A DNA stretch of 64,000 nucleotides, from assembly GCF_951230135.1 (NCBI RefSeq), contig NZ_CATNVC010000001.1, forward strand, positions 264,746 through 328,745. The letters are read 5' to 3'. A model generated the notes under the pieces. The model did no database searches, was not told the origin of the DNA, and saw only the letters and a list, made by a program, of their open reading frames with translations. The number at the start of each line of letters is the position of its first letter. Positions within the stretch are counted from its first letter, which is position 1. Shown here piece after piece: positions 55,296-64,000 of this stretch. The stretch comes from Butyricicoccus sp. Marseille-Q5471. Its GTDB lineage: Bacteria; Bacillota; Clostridia; Oscillospirales; Butyricicoccaceae. The position numbers were made by a program, and so were the translations under genes.

Positions 55296-55781
55296 TTATT
55301 CTTGCGGGAACGGTCCGGCCATCTCCAGATTCTGAAATCCGGTCTGCCGCAGTGCTTCGTATGCAATCACCGCGACCGAGTTGGACAGATTCAGGCTGCG
55401 TGCCCCATCGCGCATCGGGATGCGGATGCAGCGCTCGGGATGGTCCACCAGCAGCGATTCCGGCAGACCGCGCGTTTCCTTGCCAAAGAGCAGGAAATCG
55501 CCGTCGCGGAATGCAACCTCATGATAGGCATGAGGTGCTTTTGTTGTTGCATAGAAATAGCGGCCATCGGGGTTTTTGGCGAAGAAATCATCCAAATCCG
55601 CGTAATGCCGCACATCGAGCAGATGCCAGTAATCCAGTCCCGCCCGCTTCATTTTTTTATCGTCCAGCGCAAAGCCCAGTGGCTCTACCAAATGCAGTAC
55701 ACATCCGGTCGCCGCGCAGGTGCGCGAGATGTTGCCGGTATTCTGAGGAATCTCCGGCTCGACCAATACAATATGAATCAT
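55296..55781 (-). CDS. trmL: tRNA (cytidine(34)-2'-O)-methyltransferase TrmL
   Basis: A 161-residue SPOUT methyltransferase that methylates the wobble ribose of tRNA-Leu. EPEIPQNTGNISRTCAATG, LFGKETRGLP and RSLNLSNSVAV form the knotted SAM site. ATG 55781 follows AGAGAG. It precedes degV by ten bases and may share its transcript. Confidence 0.93.
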   Translation of the reverse strand: MIHIVLVEPEIPQNTGNISRTCAATGCVLHLVEPLGFALDDKKMKRAGLDYWHLLDVRHYADLDDFFAKNPDGRYFYATTKAPHAYHEVAFRDGDFLLFGKETRGLPESLLVDHPERCIRIPMRDGARSLNLSNSVAVIAYEALRQTGFQNLEMAGPFPQE

Positions 55782-55861
55782 GAAAATCTCTCTTTTCATA
55801 GAAGTACAAGTTTATTCTATGCGATTGACGCGGTTTTTGCAAGCATTTCGCGTATTTTTTG

Positions 55862-55900
55862 CAAAAAGAATCCCCCAATTCTTAAAAATTGGGGGATTCT
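55862..55900 (-). terminator. Terminator of the rimP-ribF operon
   Basis: The AGAATCCCCCAATT (55867-55880)/AATTGGGGGATTCT (55887-55900) stem has TTTTT on the minus strand after it. It lies downstream of ribF. Confidence 0.85.
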
Positions 55901-55959
55901 TTCCACTTGGTTATAATTTTTTCCGAAACCTGCACCGAATCAGCAGCGCAATCGTCCGG

Positions 55960-56871
55960 TTATACACCATCCGAGAAAAATTCTCTGGTTTCACGTACAT
56001 TATCGGCAATTGCGTTTTTCAGCGCGTCAACCGACTCAAACTGCATCTCGGGACGCAGAAATTTATGCAGCTCAACATGAATCAGCTTGCCGTACAGGTC
56101 ACCCGAAAAGTCGAGCAGATGCGGCTCAATGGTCGGCGCGCCCCCGTCAAGGAAGGTTGGCTTGACGCCGATATTGGTCGCCGCGATATAGGCCTTGTCG
56201 TCCACGAGCACGCGCGTCGCATACACCCCATAGGGCGGCAGCGCCATCTCGGTCGGCAGACGCAGGTTGACCGTCGGCACCTTGAGCACGCTCGTGCCGA
56301 CCTTGCGGCCATGCTCGACCACGCCGGTCACCGTGTACGGGTGGCCGAGGAACCGAGCCGCGCCTTCCATATCGCCCTGCGAAATCAGCTGGCGGATATA
56401 AGTGGAGGACACGACGACACCGTCGACCTTAATATCATCAATACAGTCGTAGCCGATGCCGGCCTTTCTGCATTCTTCCGCCATGCCGTCTGCATTGCCC
56501 AGTCCCTTATAGCCGAAGCGGTTGTTGCGGCCGGATACAATCCAACCTGCATGGAACTCGCCGATCAGCAGCTCATGAATGAAATCACGCCAATCCATAT
56601 TGCGCATGCGCTCGTCAAAATGGCCGAAAATGACCTCGTCCACCCCACCGAGCTTTTTAATTTCTTCCCGGCGGTAGGAGTTGGCCGTAATAAGCGGCAC
56701 CTGACGCCCCAGCACAATAGAGTCCGGGTGCACATCAAAGGTGAATACCGCGCTTGTGCCGCCGATTTGCTTTGCGCGCTGCACCGCCCGCTCCATCAGC
56801 GCACGGTGGCCGAGGTGTACACCGTCAAAATAACCGAGCGCAATCGCACGCGGCTTTGTATTTTCCTGCAA
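55960..56871 (-). CDS. ribF: Bifunctional riboflavin kinase/FAD synthetase
   Basis: A 303-residue enzyme making FMN then FAD. The N-terminal nucleotidyltransferase has GYFDGVHLGHRAL and VSSTYIRQL. The C-terminal kinase has GHPYTVTGVVEHGRKVGTSV and PTVNLRLP. The start is TTG 56871, seven bases after GGAGG. It follows truB and is the last gene in the operon. Confidence 0.96.
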   Translation of the reverse strand: MQENTKPRAIALGYFDGVHLGHRALMERAVQRAKQIGGTSAVFTFDVHPDSIVLGRQVPLITANSYRREEIKKLGGVDEVIFGHFDERMRNMDWRDFIHELLIGEFHAGWIVSGRNNRFGYKGLGNADGMAEECRKAGIGYDCIDDIKVDGVVVSSTYIRQLISQGDMEGAARFLGHPYTVTGVVEHGRKVGTSVLKVPTVNLRLPTEMALPPYGVYATRVLVDDKAYIAATNIGVKPTFLDGGAPTIEPHLLDFSGDLYGKLIHVELHKFLRPEMQFESVDALKNAIADNVRETREFFSDGV

Positions 56872-56891
56872 AGGGAATCCTCCCCTTTATC

Positions 56892-57809
56892 CTATTTAAA
56901 ATTCTTATAGACAAACAGACCAAGACCGCCGATGTCGAGTGCCCGCACCTGTCCGAGCATCAGAAAACGCCCTGCGTGGTAGACACGGCAAAGCGCGCCC
57001 TCGGTTTCCGGCATGCCCGATGCCTGACGCGGAAAAATCACCGCGCCGCGGGATGCGCGCTCCGCGCCCTCCTCGGTCAGCTCTACCGCAGGATGGTCGA
57101 GGAACAGGCTGTCGGTCGGCAGTAAAAGCTGCTGTCCGATGCCTTCCGCCATCGCCTGCTCGACCTGCTCGAAGCCGACGCACTGCGCAAGCGGATAGGC
57201 GCCCGAACGGGTGCGAACCAGGCTGTGCATACACGCCAGCGTGCGCAGATGCTCCCCAAGGTCGTTTATCAGCGTGCGCACATAGGTGCCCTTGCTGACC
57301 AGACACCGAAGCGTGCCCTTCTGCGCGTCCTCGTCATAGTCGAGCAGCTCAATTTCGTGTACGGTAATTTCACGCGAAGGGCGCTCGACCTCCCGCCCTT
57401 TTCGCGCAAGATCGTACAGCTTCTGACCGCCCACCTTAACGGCAGAGTACATAGGCGGCAGCTGCTGCTGAACGCCCTGAAAATGCAAAATCGCACGCTC
57501 CACCGCGATGCGGGAGGCATAATTGCCGCTCATCTGCAGGGTCTGCCCCGTCACATCCTGTGTGTCGGTCGAGTAGCCGAGGGTGAAGCCTGCAACATAC
57601 TCCTTGTCCTGCGCGGCGGCAAAATCAGCCGCCTTGGTCGCGCCGCCGATGAACACGGGCAGCACGCCAGTCGCCAGCGGGTCAAGCGTGCCGCCGTGGC
57701 CGATTTTCCGCGTTTTGAGAATGCCGCGCAGCTTCGCCACCACATCGTGCGAGGTAAAGCCCTGCGGCTTATTCATCAGCAGAATGCCGGAAAGCTCATT
57801 TGTTGGCAT
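56892..57809 (-). CDS. truB: tRNA pseudouridine(55) synthase TruB
   Basis: A 305-residue pseudouridine synthase. The catalytic aspartate is in HGGTLDPLATGVLPV. The KPQGFTSHDVV opening and the PUA-like C-terminus support the call. ATG 57809, after GGAG, overlaps the nrnA gene by 14 bp. Confidence 0.96.
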   Translation of the reverse strand: MPTNELSGILLMNKPQGFTSHDVVAKLRGILKTRKIGHGGTLDPLATGVLPVFIGGATKAADFAAAQDKEYVAGFTLGYSTDTQDVTGQTLQMSGNYASRIAVERAILHFQGVQQQLPPMYSAVKVGGQKLYDLARKGREVERPSREITVHEIELLDYDEDAQKGTLRCLVSKGTYVRTLINDLGEHLRTLACMHSLVRTRSGAYPLAQCVGFEQVEQAMAEGIGQQLLLPTDSLFLDHPAVELTEEGAERASRGAVIFPRQASGMPETEGALCRVYHAGRFLMLGQVRALDIGGLGLFVYKNFK

Positions 57810-58755
57810 GATACTGCTCCGTTGCAGCTGCAAGCAGCTGGTTTTTCGCCTCATCAAGGCTGCAGTCGAAGCTTGCGCCCGCCGCGCGGATGTGTCCGCC
57901 GCCGCCCACCTTTTTGCAGATGGCCGAAGCGTCCATTTCCTTGGTCGTGCGTGCGGATGCCTTGACTGTGCCGTCGGCGTTCTCGGTCAGCGTCAGGCCG
58001 ATCTGCACGCCCTCGATTTGCCGCGTGAGCGACGCGATCGAGTCCAGATCGTCCATATCCGCGCCTGTTTTATCGATGTCCGCCCGCCGCAGCAAGGCTA
58101 GCGCAATCGCACCGTCTTCATAGAACTCCATCGTATCAAACACGATGCGCTCCATCTCAAACCGCGGACGCGACTTGGTTTCAAACAGCGCACGGTTGAT
58201 TTCGCCGCCGTCGATGCCCGCCGAAAGGCAGGCCGCCGCGACCGCATGGGTGTGCGCGGTCGTATTGGAATACTTGAAACACCCTGTGTCGGTCGAAACG
58301 CCGACATAGATGCATTCGGCGATTTCATTGGTCAGCTTAACACCCATCGCCATCAGCACATCATAGATCACTTCGGCACAGCCGCCCGCATCGGTGCGAA
58401 CCAGGTTTTTCTTGCCGAAAAGCGGGTTGGAACGGTGGTGATCGATGACCAAATCGATTTTCCCCTCATACTGCACGGCATTGTCCGAAAACAGCTTGTA
58501 TTCGGCAATGTCAGTCGTGACAATATACTGCGGGTTGAAATCTTCCGGTGGATAACAGGGTGTAATCAGCGTGGCATAACGCTTGGTGATATCCGGGTTC
58601 TCCAGAATATAAGCGCGTTTGCCGAGCTGGCGCAGGCCGCGGCACAGCGCACCGGCGCAGCCGGTGGTGTCGCCGTCCGGTCGGCGGTGGGTCAGAATCA
58701 GAATGCTGTTTGCAGCGAGAAGCTCGGCGGCGGCGCCTGCAACGTCAACCGTCAT
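57796..58755 (-). CDS. nrnA: DHH-family phosphoesterase NrnA (oligoribonuclease/pAp phosphatase)
   Basis: A 319-residue DHH-DHHA1 phosphoesterase degrading short oligonucleotides and 3'-phosphoadenosine phosphate. The metal-binding motifs are THRRPDGD, VTTDIAE, and DHHRSN. The DHHA1 domain has GGGGHIRAAGASF. It overlaps rbfA by 4 bp and truB by 14 bp. Confidence 0.93.
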   Translation of the reverse strand: MTVDVAGAAAELLAANSILILTHRRPDGDTTGCAGALCRGLRQLGKRAYILENPDITKRYATLITPCYPPEDFNPQYIVTTDIAEYKLFSDNAVQYEGKIDLVIDHHRSNPLFGKKNLVRTDAGGCAEVIYDVLMAMGVKLTNEIAECIYVGVSTDTGCFKYSNTTAHTHAVAAACLSAGIDGGEINRALFETKSRPRFEMERIVFDTMEFYEDGAIALALLRRADIDKTGADMDDLDSIASLTRQIEGVQIGLTLTENADGTVKASARTTKEMDASAICKKVGGGGHIRAAGASFDCSLDEAKNQLLAAATEQYHANK

Positions 58756-59123
58756 TCTTCCGATCCTCCCATTTTACCATCCCGATCCAGTTCATGCAGC
58801 ACTTCAGAGATGTGCGCGCCGTGAGTGATTGAGGTATCGAGTGTAAAAATGAGTTCCGGTGCGTAGCGCAGCTGGACCTTGTGTCCGACTTCGCGGCGCA
58901 GGTAACCGGATGCGGATTTGAGGCCCTTCATGACCTCATTGGCCTGCTCCTCGCTGCCGAGCACCGAGATAAACGCCTTTGCGTAGCGCAGGTCGCCCGC
59001 GACCTCACAGTGCACGACGGACACCAGTCCGTTCTGCACACGCGGGTCCTTTACCGTGCGGATTGCCTCCGCCAGAGCCTTCATGACCTCTTCCGAGATG
59101 CGGTCAATTCGATTAGATGCCAT
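58752..59123 (-). CDS. rbfA: Ribosome-binding factor A
   Basis: A 123-residue 30S maturation factor with a KH-like fold. MASNRIDRISEEVMKALAEA, the AKAFISVLG strand and RYAPELIFTLDTSI match RbfA. It follows infB by 84 bp and overlaps nrnA (ATGA). Confidence 0.95.
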   Translation of the reverse strand: MASNRIDRISEEVMKALAEAIRTVKDPRVQNGLVSVVHCEVAGDLRYAKAFISVLGSEEQANEVMKGLKSASGYLRREVGHKVQLRYAPELIFTLDTSITHGAHISEVLHELDRDGKMGGSEE

Positions 59124-59207
59124 AATAAAATTCCTCCTTTTTACGAGGATATCGGTTTTATGAAACAGGAAACCGCCGCAATGCAGCGATTTCCTGTCTA
59201 AAACGAT

Positions 59208-61556
59208 TTACTGCTTGATTTCTTCCATGATGAAGCACTCAATGATATCGTTTTCCTTGATGTCATTATAGTTTTCGATGCTCATGCCGCATTCATACCC
59301 GGAAGCAACTTCCTTCTGGTCATCCTTAAAGCGCTTGAGGGTGTTGAGTTGGCCTTCGTGGAAGACGATGCCGTCACGCACCACACGCACCTGCGCGTTG
59401 CGCTGAATCTTGCCATCCTGCACATAGCAGCCGGCGATTGCACCTGCGCCGGTGATTTTGAACACCTGACGCACCTCGGCATGGCCGAGTACGACTTCCT
59501 TGAACTTGGGCTCGAGCATGCCCTTCATGGCCTGCTCCATTTCCTCGATGCAGTCATAGATGATGCGGTACATGCGCATATCGACGCCCTGCATTTCGGC
59601 GGACACCGCCGCCGCGCGGTCAGGACGGACATTGAAGCCAACGATAATCGCGCCGGAAGCGGATGCCAGCATAACGTCCGACTCGTTAATCGCGCCGACT
59701 GCACCGTGAATCACGCGCACGCGCACTTCTTCGTTGGACAGCTTTTCGAGCGACGAACGCACGGCTTCAACCGAACCCTGCACATCGGCCTTGACGATGA
59801 TGCTCAGTTCCTTCATTTCGCCCTGCTGAATGGAATCGAAGAGGTTGTCGAGCGTGACCTTGTGGTACGCCTTGTTGCGCTCTTCCTTTTCCTTATCGCG
59901 GCGCTGCTCAACCAGCTCACGCGCCATCTTCTCGTCGTCAACGGCGTAGAACTCGTCGCCCGCGTTCGGAACATCGGCCAGACCGATGATTTCGACCGGA
60001 ACAGACGGGCCGGCTTCTTGAATGCGCTCGCCGTCGTCGTTGGTCATGGCACGAACGCGGCCAACCGCGGTACCCGCGATGACAACGTCGCCCGCGTGCA
60101 GCGTACCGTTCTGAATCAGGATGGTCGCAACCGGGCCGCGGCCCTTGTCGAGCTTTGCCTCGATAACCGTACCCTTGGCCTGACGGTTCGGGTTTGCGTG
60201 CAAGTCAGCCATTTCGGCGGTCAGCAGCACCATCTCGAGCAGGTTTTCAATGCCCTGACCGTACTTTGCCGAAATGTTGCAGACGATGGTCTCGCCGCCC
60301 CACTCTTCGGGCACCAGTTCGTACTCGGTCAGCTGCTGCAGCACGCGCTCGGGGTTCGCGCCTTCCTTGTCAATCTTATTCACCGCAACGATGATCGGCA
60401 CATTTGCCGCCTTCGCGTGGTTAATTGCCTCAATGGTCTGCGGCATGATGCCGTCGTCCGCTGCAACGACCAGAATGGCAATATCGGTAACCTGCGCGCC
60501 GCGGGCACGCATCGACGTAAACGCAGCGTGACCCGGGGTGTCCAGGAAGGTAATCGGCTTGTCGTTAATTGCAACGCGGTATGCGCCGATGTGCTGCGTG
60601 ATGCCGCCGGCCTCGCCCTCGGTCACCTTGGTCTTGCGGATTGCGTCGAGCAGCGAAGTCTTGCCGTGGTCAACGTGACCCATGACGACGACGACCGGAT
60701 CGCGCGAAACGAGATCCTCTGCCTTATCCTCATGCTCATCGAACAGGCGCTCTTCAATCGTAACGTGGACTTCCTTCTCCACCTTGCAGCCCATTTCCTC
60801 CGCGATAATCGCGGCAGTCTCGTAATCGATGACCTCGGAAATCGACGCCATAACGCCCAGCTTAATCAGACCCTTGATCACGTCCGCCGCCGTGCGCTTC
60901 ATGCGGGAAGCCAACTCGCCAACAGAAATCTCTTCCGGAATCATAACCTTGAGCGGAATCTTCTTGAGAGCTGCCATCTGCTGCTGACGCTGCAGGCGAC
61001 GCATCTTCTCCTGCTCCTCCTGACGGCGCTTGTTGCCGAAGGGACGGTTGCGCTGATCAGCCTTCTTGGTCAGCTTCTGCTTGGTCGAGGTGCCCATCTT
61101 GTCGGCCTTCTGCGGCACGAGATTGTCGATGCGCTCATCGTACTTGGCGAGGTTTACATCGCCGCCGCCGCGCGTGTCGATGCGGTGAACCTGCTTTACC
61201 TTGGTCTGCTGTGCCGCAGCAGCGTCGCCGGGTTTGCCCTCGGCGGACTTGTTTTCAGCCGGTTTGCCCTCAGTCGGCTTGCCCTGCACAGACTCGGCCG
61301 GCTTTGCGGCAGGCTTCTCCTGCGTCTGCTGCGGCGCGGTCGTCTGCTGCTGGGACTTCATGACGGCCTCAATGTCGGCCACCTGATTGTGCTGCGTCAG
61401 GTACTCAAACAGCACGGAAAGCTCCTGATCGCCCAATACCTGCATATGGTTCTTAGGCGCGGTGCAATACTCGGTTAAAATTTCGGTGATTTCCTTGGTG
61501 CTTACGTTAAAGTCCTTCGCGAACTCGTGCACCCGATACTTGTTATCAATTGCCAT
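59208..61556 (-). CDS. infB: Translation initiation factor IF-2
   Basis: A 782-residue GTPase that brings initiator tRNA to the ribosome. The N-terminal domain (1-50) is followed by an Ala/Lys/Glu-rich linker (70-140). The G domain has [20 protein letters not shown] and [10 protein letters not shown]. The C-terminal domains bind fMet-tRNA. Length is as in clostridial IF-2. Confidence 0.98.
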   Translation of the reverse strand: MAIDNKYRVHEFAKDFNVSTKEITEILTEYCTAPKNHMQVLGDQELSVLFEYLTQHNQVADIEAVMKSQQQTTAPQQTQEKPAAKPAESVQGKPTEGKPAENKSAEGKPGDAAAAQQTKVKQVHRIDTRGGGDVNLAKYDERIDNLVPQKADKMGTSTKQKLTKKADQRNRPFGNKRRQEEQEKMRRLQRQQQMAALKKIPLKVMIPEEISVGELASRMKRTAADVIKGLIKLGVMASISEVIDYETAAIIAEEMGCKVEKEVHVTIEERLFDEHEDKAEDLVSRDPVVVVMGHVDHGKTSLLDAIRKTKVTEGEAGGITQHIGAYRVAINDKPITFLDTPGHAAFTSMRARGAQVTDIAILVVAADDGIMPQTIEAINHAKAANVPIIVAVNKIDKEGANPERVLQQLTEYELVPEEWGGETIVCNISAKYGQGIENLLEMVLLTAEMADLHANPNRQAKGTVIEAKLDKGRGPVATILIQNGTLHAGDVVIAGTAVGRVRAMTNDDGERIQEAGPSVPVEIIGLADVPNAGDEFYAVDDEKMARELVEQRRDKEKEERNKAYHKVTLDNLFDSIQQGEMKELSIIVKADVQGSVEAVRSSLEKLSNEEVRVRVIHGAVGAINESDVMLASASGAIIVGFNVRPDRAAAVSAEMQGVDMRMYRIIYDCIEEMEQAMKGMLEPKFKEVVLGHAEVRQVFKITGAGAIAGCYVQDGKIQRNAQVRVVRDGIVFHEGQLNTLKRFKDDQKEVASGYECGMSIENYNDIKENDIIECFIMEEIKQ

Positions 61557-61578
61557 TGGCGCTCACCTCCGTAGTGAT

Positions 61579-62025
61579 TCATTTGGTTTGTGGTTTATCT
61601 GCGCCGCCTGTGCGTCCGGCATCGGACGCCGCGGATTGTTTCTTTTTGCCCTTGCGCGACTGGATGCGCGTATTTTTAGCGGAGAGCTGCTCGGCAGCCT
61701 CAGCGTACTGCGGATCAATCTCCGCCAAACGCTTTGCAACGCTCGCCGCAAGGCCGATATCGCCCAGTGCGCACACTGCGCAGCCTTCACGACCGAGCGC
61801 ACCGCCCAGTGCCGCGCGATCCTGCGGCAGCGTGATGCAGGGAATATTGGCTCGCTCTGCGCTCAGCGCCGCTTTTTTTGCGGTTGAGCCGCCCGCGTCG
61901 CACGCGACGAGCACGCATCTGGCCTTGCCCATCTCGCACAGCTCGCGCGCCATGTCGTCGCCCAGCGCAAGCTTGCCTGCGCGTTTGGCCAGACCTAACG
62001 TGCCAAGCACCGGATCATTTGCCAT
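61579..62025 (-). CDS. ylxQ: L7Ae-like ribosomal/RNA-binding protein YlxQ
   Basis: A 148-residue L7Ae-family K-turn RNA-binding protein, with LGLAKRAGKLALGDD near the start and LVACDAGGSTAKK. It is extended by a basic tail (KNTRIQSRKGKKKQSA). The start ATG 62025 overlaps ylxR. Known homologues bind K-turn RNA, though the exact role in bacteria is unclear. Confidence 0.9.
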   Translation of the reverse strand: MANDPVLGTLGLAKRAGKLALGDDMARELCEMGKARCVLVACDAGGSTAKKAALSAERANIPCITLPQDRAALGGALGREGCAVCALGDIGLAASVAKRLAEIDPQYAEAAEQLSAKNTRIQSRKGKKKQSAASDAGRTGGADKPQTK

Positions 62026-62293
62026 CTGCCTGTTCCTCCATTTGCGCTTCGAGCGCGTCATATACCTCTTCCGGCACGGCAACGCTCAGTGCGCGCTCAA
62101 TTGCACGGCTCTTTCGCGCCTTTTTAAGGCACTCCGGCTTGCCGCACAGATACGCGCCGCGTCCCGGCGCTTTGCCCTTGAAATCCAGCGAGAGCACACC
62201 CTCGGGCGACCGCACAACGCGGATCAGCTCACGCTTGGGGAACATTTCACGGCAGCCGAGACATTGCCGCATGGGGATTTTCTTCTGTACCAT
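62015..62293 (-). CDS. ylxR: YlxR/RnpM RNA-binding protein
   Basis: A 92-residue protein with the YlxR pattern MRQCLGCREMFPKRELIRVV and GRGAYLCGKPEC. Bacillus homologues (RnpM) modulate RNase P. It lies between nusA and ylxQ. Confidence 0.92.
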   Translation of the reverse strand: MVQKKIPMRQCLGCREMFPKRELIRVVRSPEGVLSLDFKGKAPGRGAYLCGKPECLKKARKSRAIERALSVAVPEEVYDALEAQMEEQADGK

Positions 62294-62315
62294 ATTCTGC
62301 CGCTCCCCCCGTTTC

Positions 62316-63380
62316 TTATTCGCCCTGTGACTCGGGCGCGATGTCGATCTTGCAGCCGGTCAGCTTTGCGGCCAGACGGGCATTCTGCCCTTCCTTGCCG
62401 ATAGCGAGCGACAGCTGATCGTCCGGCACGAGCACGCGGCAGGACTTTCCGTCCGCCTGCACGGTGGCGGAAACGACGTCTGCGGGAGCAAGCGCGGCGG
62501 AAACGAAGGCTGCGGTGTCATCCGACCATTTGATAATGTCAATCTTCTCGCCGCCCAGCTCGTTGCCGATGTTGCCGACACGCGCGCCGCGGGTACCGAC
62601 ACATGCGCCGATCGGATCGACGTTCTCATCGTGGGACATCACAGCGATCTTGGTGCGGTTGCCGGCTTCACGCGCGATCGACTTTACCTCAACCACGCCG
62701 GAGTGAATTTCAGGCACTTCAAGCTCAAACAGGCGCTTGACCAGACCCGGATGCGTGCGCGAGGTGATAACCTGCGGACCGCGCGTACCGCGGCGCACCT
62801 CAATCAGGTACACCTTGATGCGCTGGCCTTCAAAAAGCTCCTCGTCGCGCACCTGCTCACTCGATGCGAGAACGGCCTCGGTCTTTTCGCCCGCCGAAGT
62901 CACATCCAGATAAGCGTTGCCCGTGCGGGGGTCGATACGAGAAATCAGAGCGGTCAGGATTTCATGCTCCTTAGACTCAAACTCGGACAAAACCATGCCG
63001 CGCTCGGCCTCACGGATGCCCTGAATGATAACCTGCTTTGCCGTCTGCGCTGCGATGCGGCCGAACGACTTGGTCGGGATGTCGATGTCGATGATGTCGC
63101 CCAGCATGGCGGTCGCCTTGATTTCACGCGCTTCTTCAAGGGAAATTTCCTCGTAGGGCTCGTAAATATCCTCCGCCTTGACCACCGTTTTGCGCACATA
63201 CATGTGGATGGTTTTTCTTGCACGGTCGGGGTCGACATAGACATTGTCGGTCATGCCGTCGTTGTCGCGCTTGTAGGCGGTAATCAGCGCCTGTCCGACA
63301 CGCTCGAGCATATAATCGACCGGGATGCCCTTTTCTTTCTCGAGCTGCTCCAGGGCGTCAAAAAATTCTGCGTTCACCAT
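62316..63380 (-). CDS. nusA: Transcription termination/antitermination protein NusA
   Basis: A 354-residue NusA without the C-terminal acidic repeats of E. coli, as in Firmicutes. The N-terminal polymerase-binding domain begins MVNAEFFDALEQLEKEKGIP. S1 and KH domains follow, with the KH motif DPIGACVGTRGARVGNI. It modulates pausing and termination. Confidence 0.97.
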   Translation of the reverse strand: MVNAEFFDALEQLEKEKGIPVDYMLERVGQALITAYKRDNDGMTDNVYVDPDRARKTIHMYVRKTVVKAEDIYEPYEEISLEEAREIKATAMLGDIIDIDIPTKSFGRIAAQTAKQVIIQGIREAERGMVLSEFESKEHEILTALISRIDPRTGNAYLDVTSAGEKTEAVLASSEQVRDEELFEGQRIKVYLIEVRRGTRGPQVITSRTHPGLVKRLFELEVPEIHSGVVEVKSIAREAGNRTKIAVMSHDENVDPIGACVGTRGARVGNIGNELGGEKIDIIKWSDDTAAFVSAALAPADVVSATVQADGKSCRVLVPDDQLSLAIGKEGQNARLAAKLTGCKIDIAPESQGE

Positions 63381-63401
63381 TTTTTCTAAGTCAACTCCTT
63401 A

Positions 63402-63866
63402 TTAAATCGTCACCGCGAGTCGCACCGCGGCAATGTCCTTGGGTTCGTAAACCGTTTGCTTGCCGGCGACTTCAAGCGTTACGCTGCCCTGATCATACGC
63501 AATCAGCGTACCTTCTGCCTGCTTGCAGCCGTTTTGGGGCTTGTAAAAGCCAATTTCGACCGTATGGCCGAGAAAGGCCGTAAAATGCTCGGGGCGCTTT
63601 AGTCTGCGCGAAAGTCCGGCCGAGGACACGCAGAGCGTGTAGGACGGCATAGCGTCGAACTCCTTCGCATCAAGCATGGGATCGAGCGCGCGCGAAACCT
63701 GCTCGCACTGGTCGATATTCACGCCCTCCGGATGGTCGACGGTCACGGTCAGCATATACTGGCCGCCCTCTTTTTCAAATTCCACGTCCCAGAGCGAAAC
63801 GCCCGCCTGTTCACACAGCGGCCGCACCAGCTCTTCCACGCGGGCAACAATCTGCTTTGCCTGCAA
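63402..63866 (-). CDS. rimP: Ribosome maturation factor RimP
   Basis: A 154-residue 30S maturation factor. LWDVEFEKEGGQYMLTVTVD and CEQVSRALDPMLD are family blocks. The start is TTG 63866, seven bases after GGAGG. It is the first gene of the rimP-nusA-ylxR-ylxQ-infB-rbfA-nrnA-truB-ribF operon. Confidence 0.95.
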   Translation of the reverse strand: MQAKQIVARVEELVRPLCEQAGVSLWDVEFEKEGGQYMLTVTVDHPEGVNIDQCEQVSRALDPMLDAKEFDAMPSYTLCVSSAGLSRRLKRPEHFTAFLGHTVEIGFYKPQNGCKQAEGTLIAYDQGSVTLEVAGKQTVYEPKDIAAVRLAVTI

Positions 63867-63900
63867 AGCCGTACCTCCTTATTTTGCCCAAGCAATAGTG

Positions 63901-63924
63901 AAGGAGTGGCTTTCGCCACTCCTT
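63901..63924 (-). repeat. Perfect hairpin in the rimP leader
   Basis: AAGGAGTGGC and GCCACTCCTT are complementary with a TTTC loop. It sits between the promoter and the rimP ribosome site and contains a second AAGGAG. It may pause or attenuate the leader. Confidence 0.5.
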
Positions 63925-63952
63925 ACGATTACTTATCTTACTGAATGCTGTT

Positions 63953-63981
63953 AGTATATCACCATTTGAAAAGAATTGCAA
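63953..63981 (-). promoter_or_regulatory. Promoter of the rimP-nusA-infB operon
   Basis: On the minus strand, TTGCAA (63976-63981) and TATACT (63953-63958) are separated by 17 bp. Confidence 0.75.
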
Positions 63982-64000
63982 GGCTTTTTGCACATAAAGT

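Noticed and set aside
59349-61478. 709-residue plus-strand frame opposite infB
   Set aside because: Antisense to an intact IF-2 gene with all G-domain motifs; low-complexity sequence and no ribosome site.

Overview
The window looks like chromosome of an anaerobic, spore-forming Firmicute of the Clostridia, probably near Oscillospiraceae/Butyricicoccaceae. This is inferred from gene content and not tested. The evidence is AGGAGG-type ribosome sites, an SLH-type surface protein, a TPP riboswitch-controlled thi operon, a spore-coat manganese catalase gene (cotJC), BioY, catabolic-type glutamate dehydrogenase, and an orphan selD beside YqeB/YqeC genes for selenium-dependent molybdenum hydroxylase maturation. 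The sequence is fairly GC-rich.

Layout. 1-8160: selenium/molybdenum hydroxylase maturation genes (class V aminotransferase, selD, yqeB, yqeC) and a divergent FecBCD-type ABC transporter operon ending in xdhC. 8161-24332: the most unusual part. Two large serine recombinase genes, each preceded by a small ORF, each end about 27 bp upstream of an in-frame piece of the same coat gene, cotJC. The first piece (about 10019-10154) carries the middle-to-late part of the protein. The second (24174-24332) carries its C-terminus. A 13-bp near-repeat (10142-10154 and 24162-24174) flanks the 14.02-kb segment between them, and joining the repeats rebuilds cotJC in frame. The segment carries a thiol-redox operon (rhodanese lipoprotein, Rrf2 regulator, CcdA-TlpA fusion), a GGDEF/HD-GYP protein, and a lipid-type cluster (GH3-like adenylating enzyme, PEMT-like methyltransferase, DegV, FabF, acyl-CoA synthetase).

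24399-34716: siroheme/ferredoxin protein, YcxB-like and MgtC membrane proteins, phosphodiesterase, PfkB kinase with a structured leader, SLH-transglutaminase surface protein, YjdF-like membrane protein, BioY behind a BirA-like operator, tRNA-Gly(CCC), UppP, MarR regulator and AEC transporter. 34727-39092: thiS-thiF-thiG-thiH-thiC under a TPP riboswitch and terminator. 39185-48600: DinB polymerase, a membrane-anchored unknown, MocR regulator, MGMT-like protein, GdhA, HtrA protease and a two-component system. 48858-54309: glycolytic operon pgk-tpiA-gpmI-eno. 54410-63981: DegV, TrmL and the rimP-nusA-ylxR-ylxQ-infB-rbfA-nrnA-truB-ribF operon.

The main candidate for something new is the double interruption of cotJC. 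It resembles the skin elements that interrupt sigK in sporulating bacteria, but here two recombinase loci lie in tandem in one coat gene and the visible cargo is metabolic rather than phage-like.
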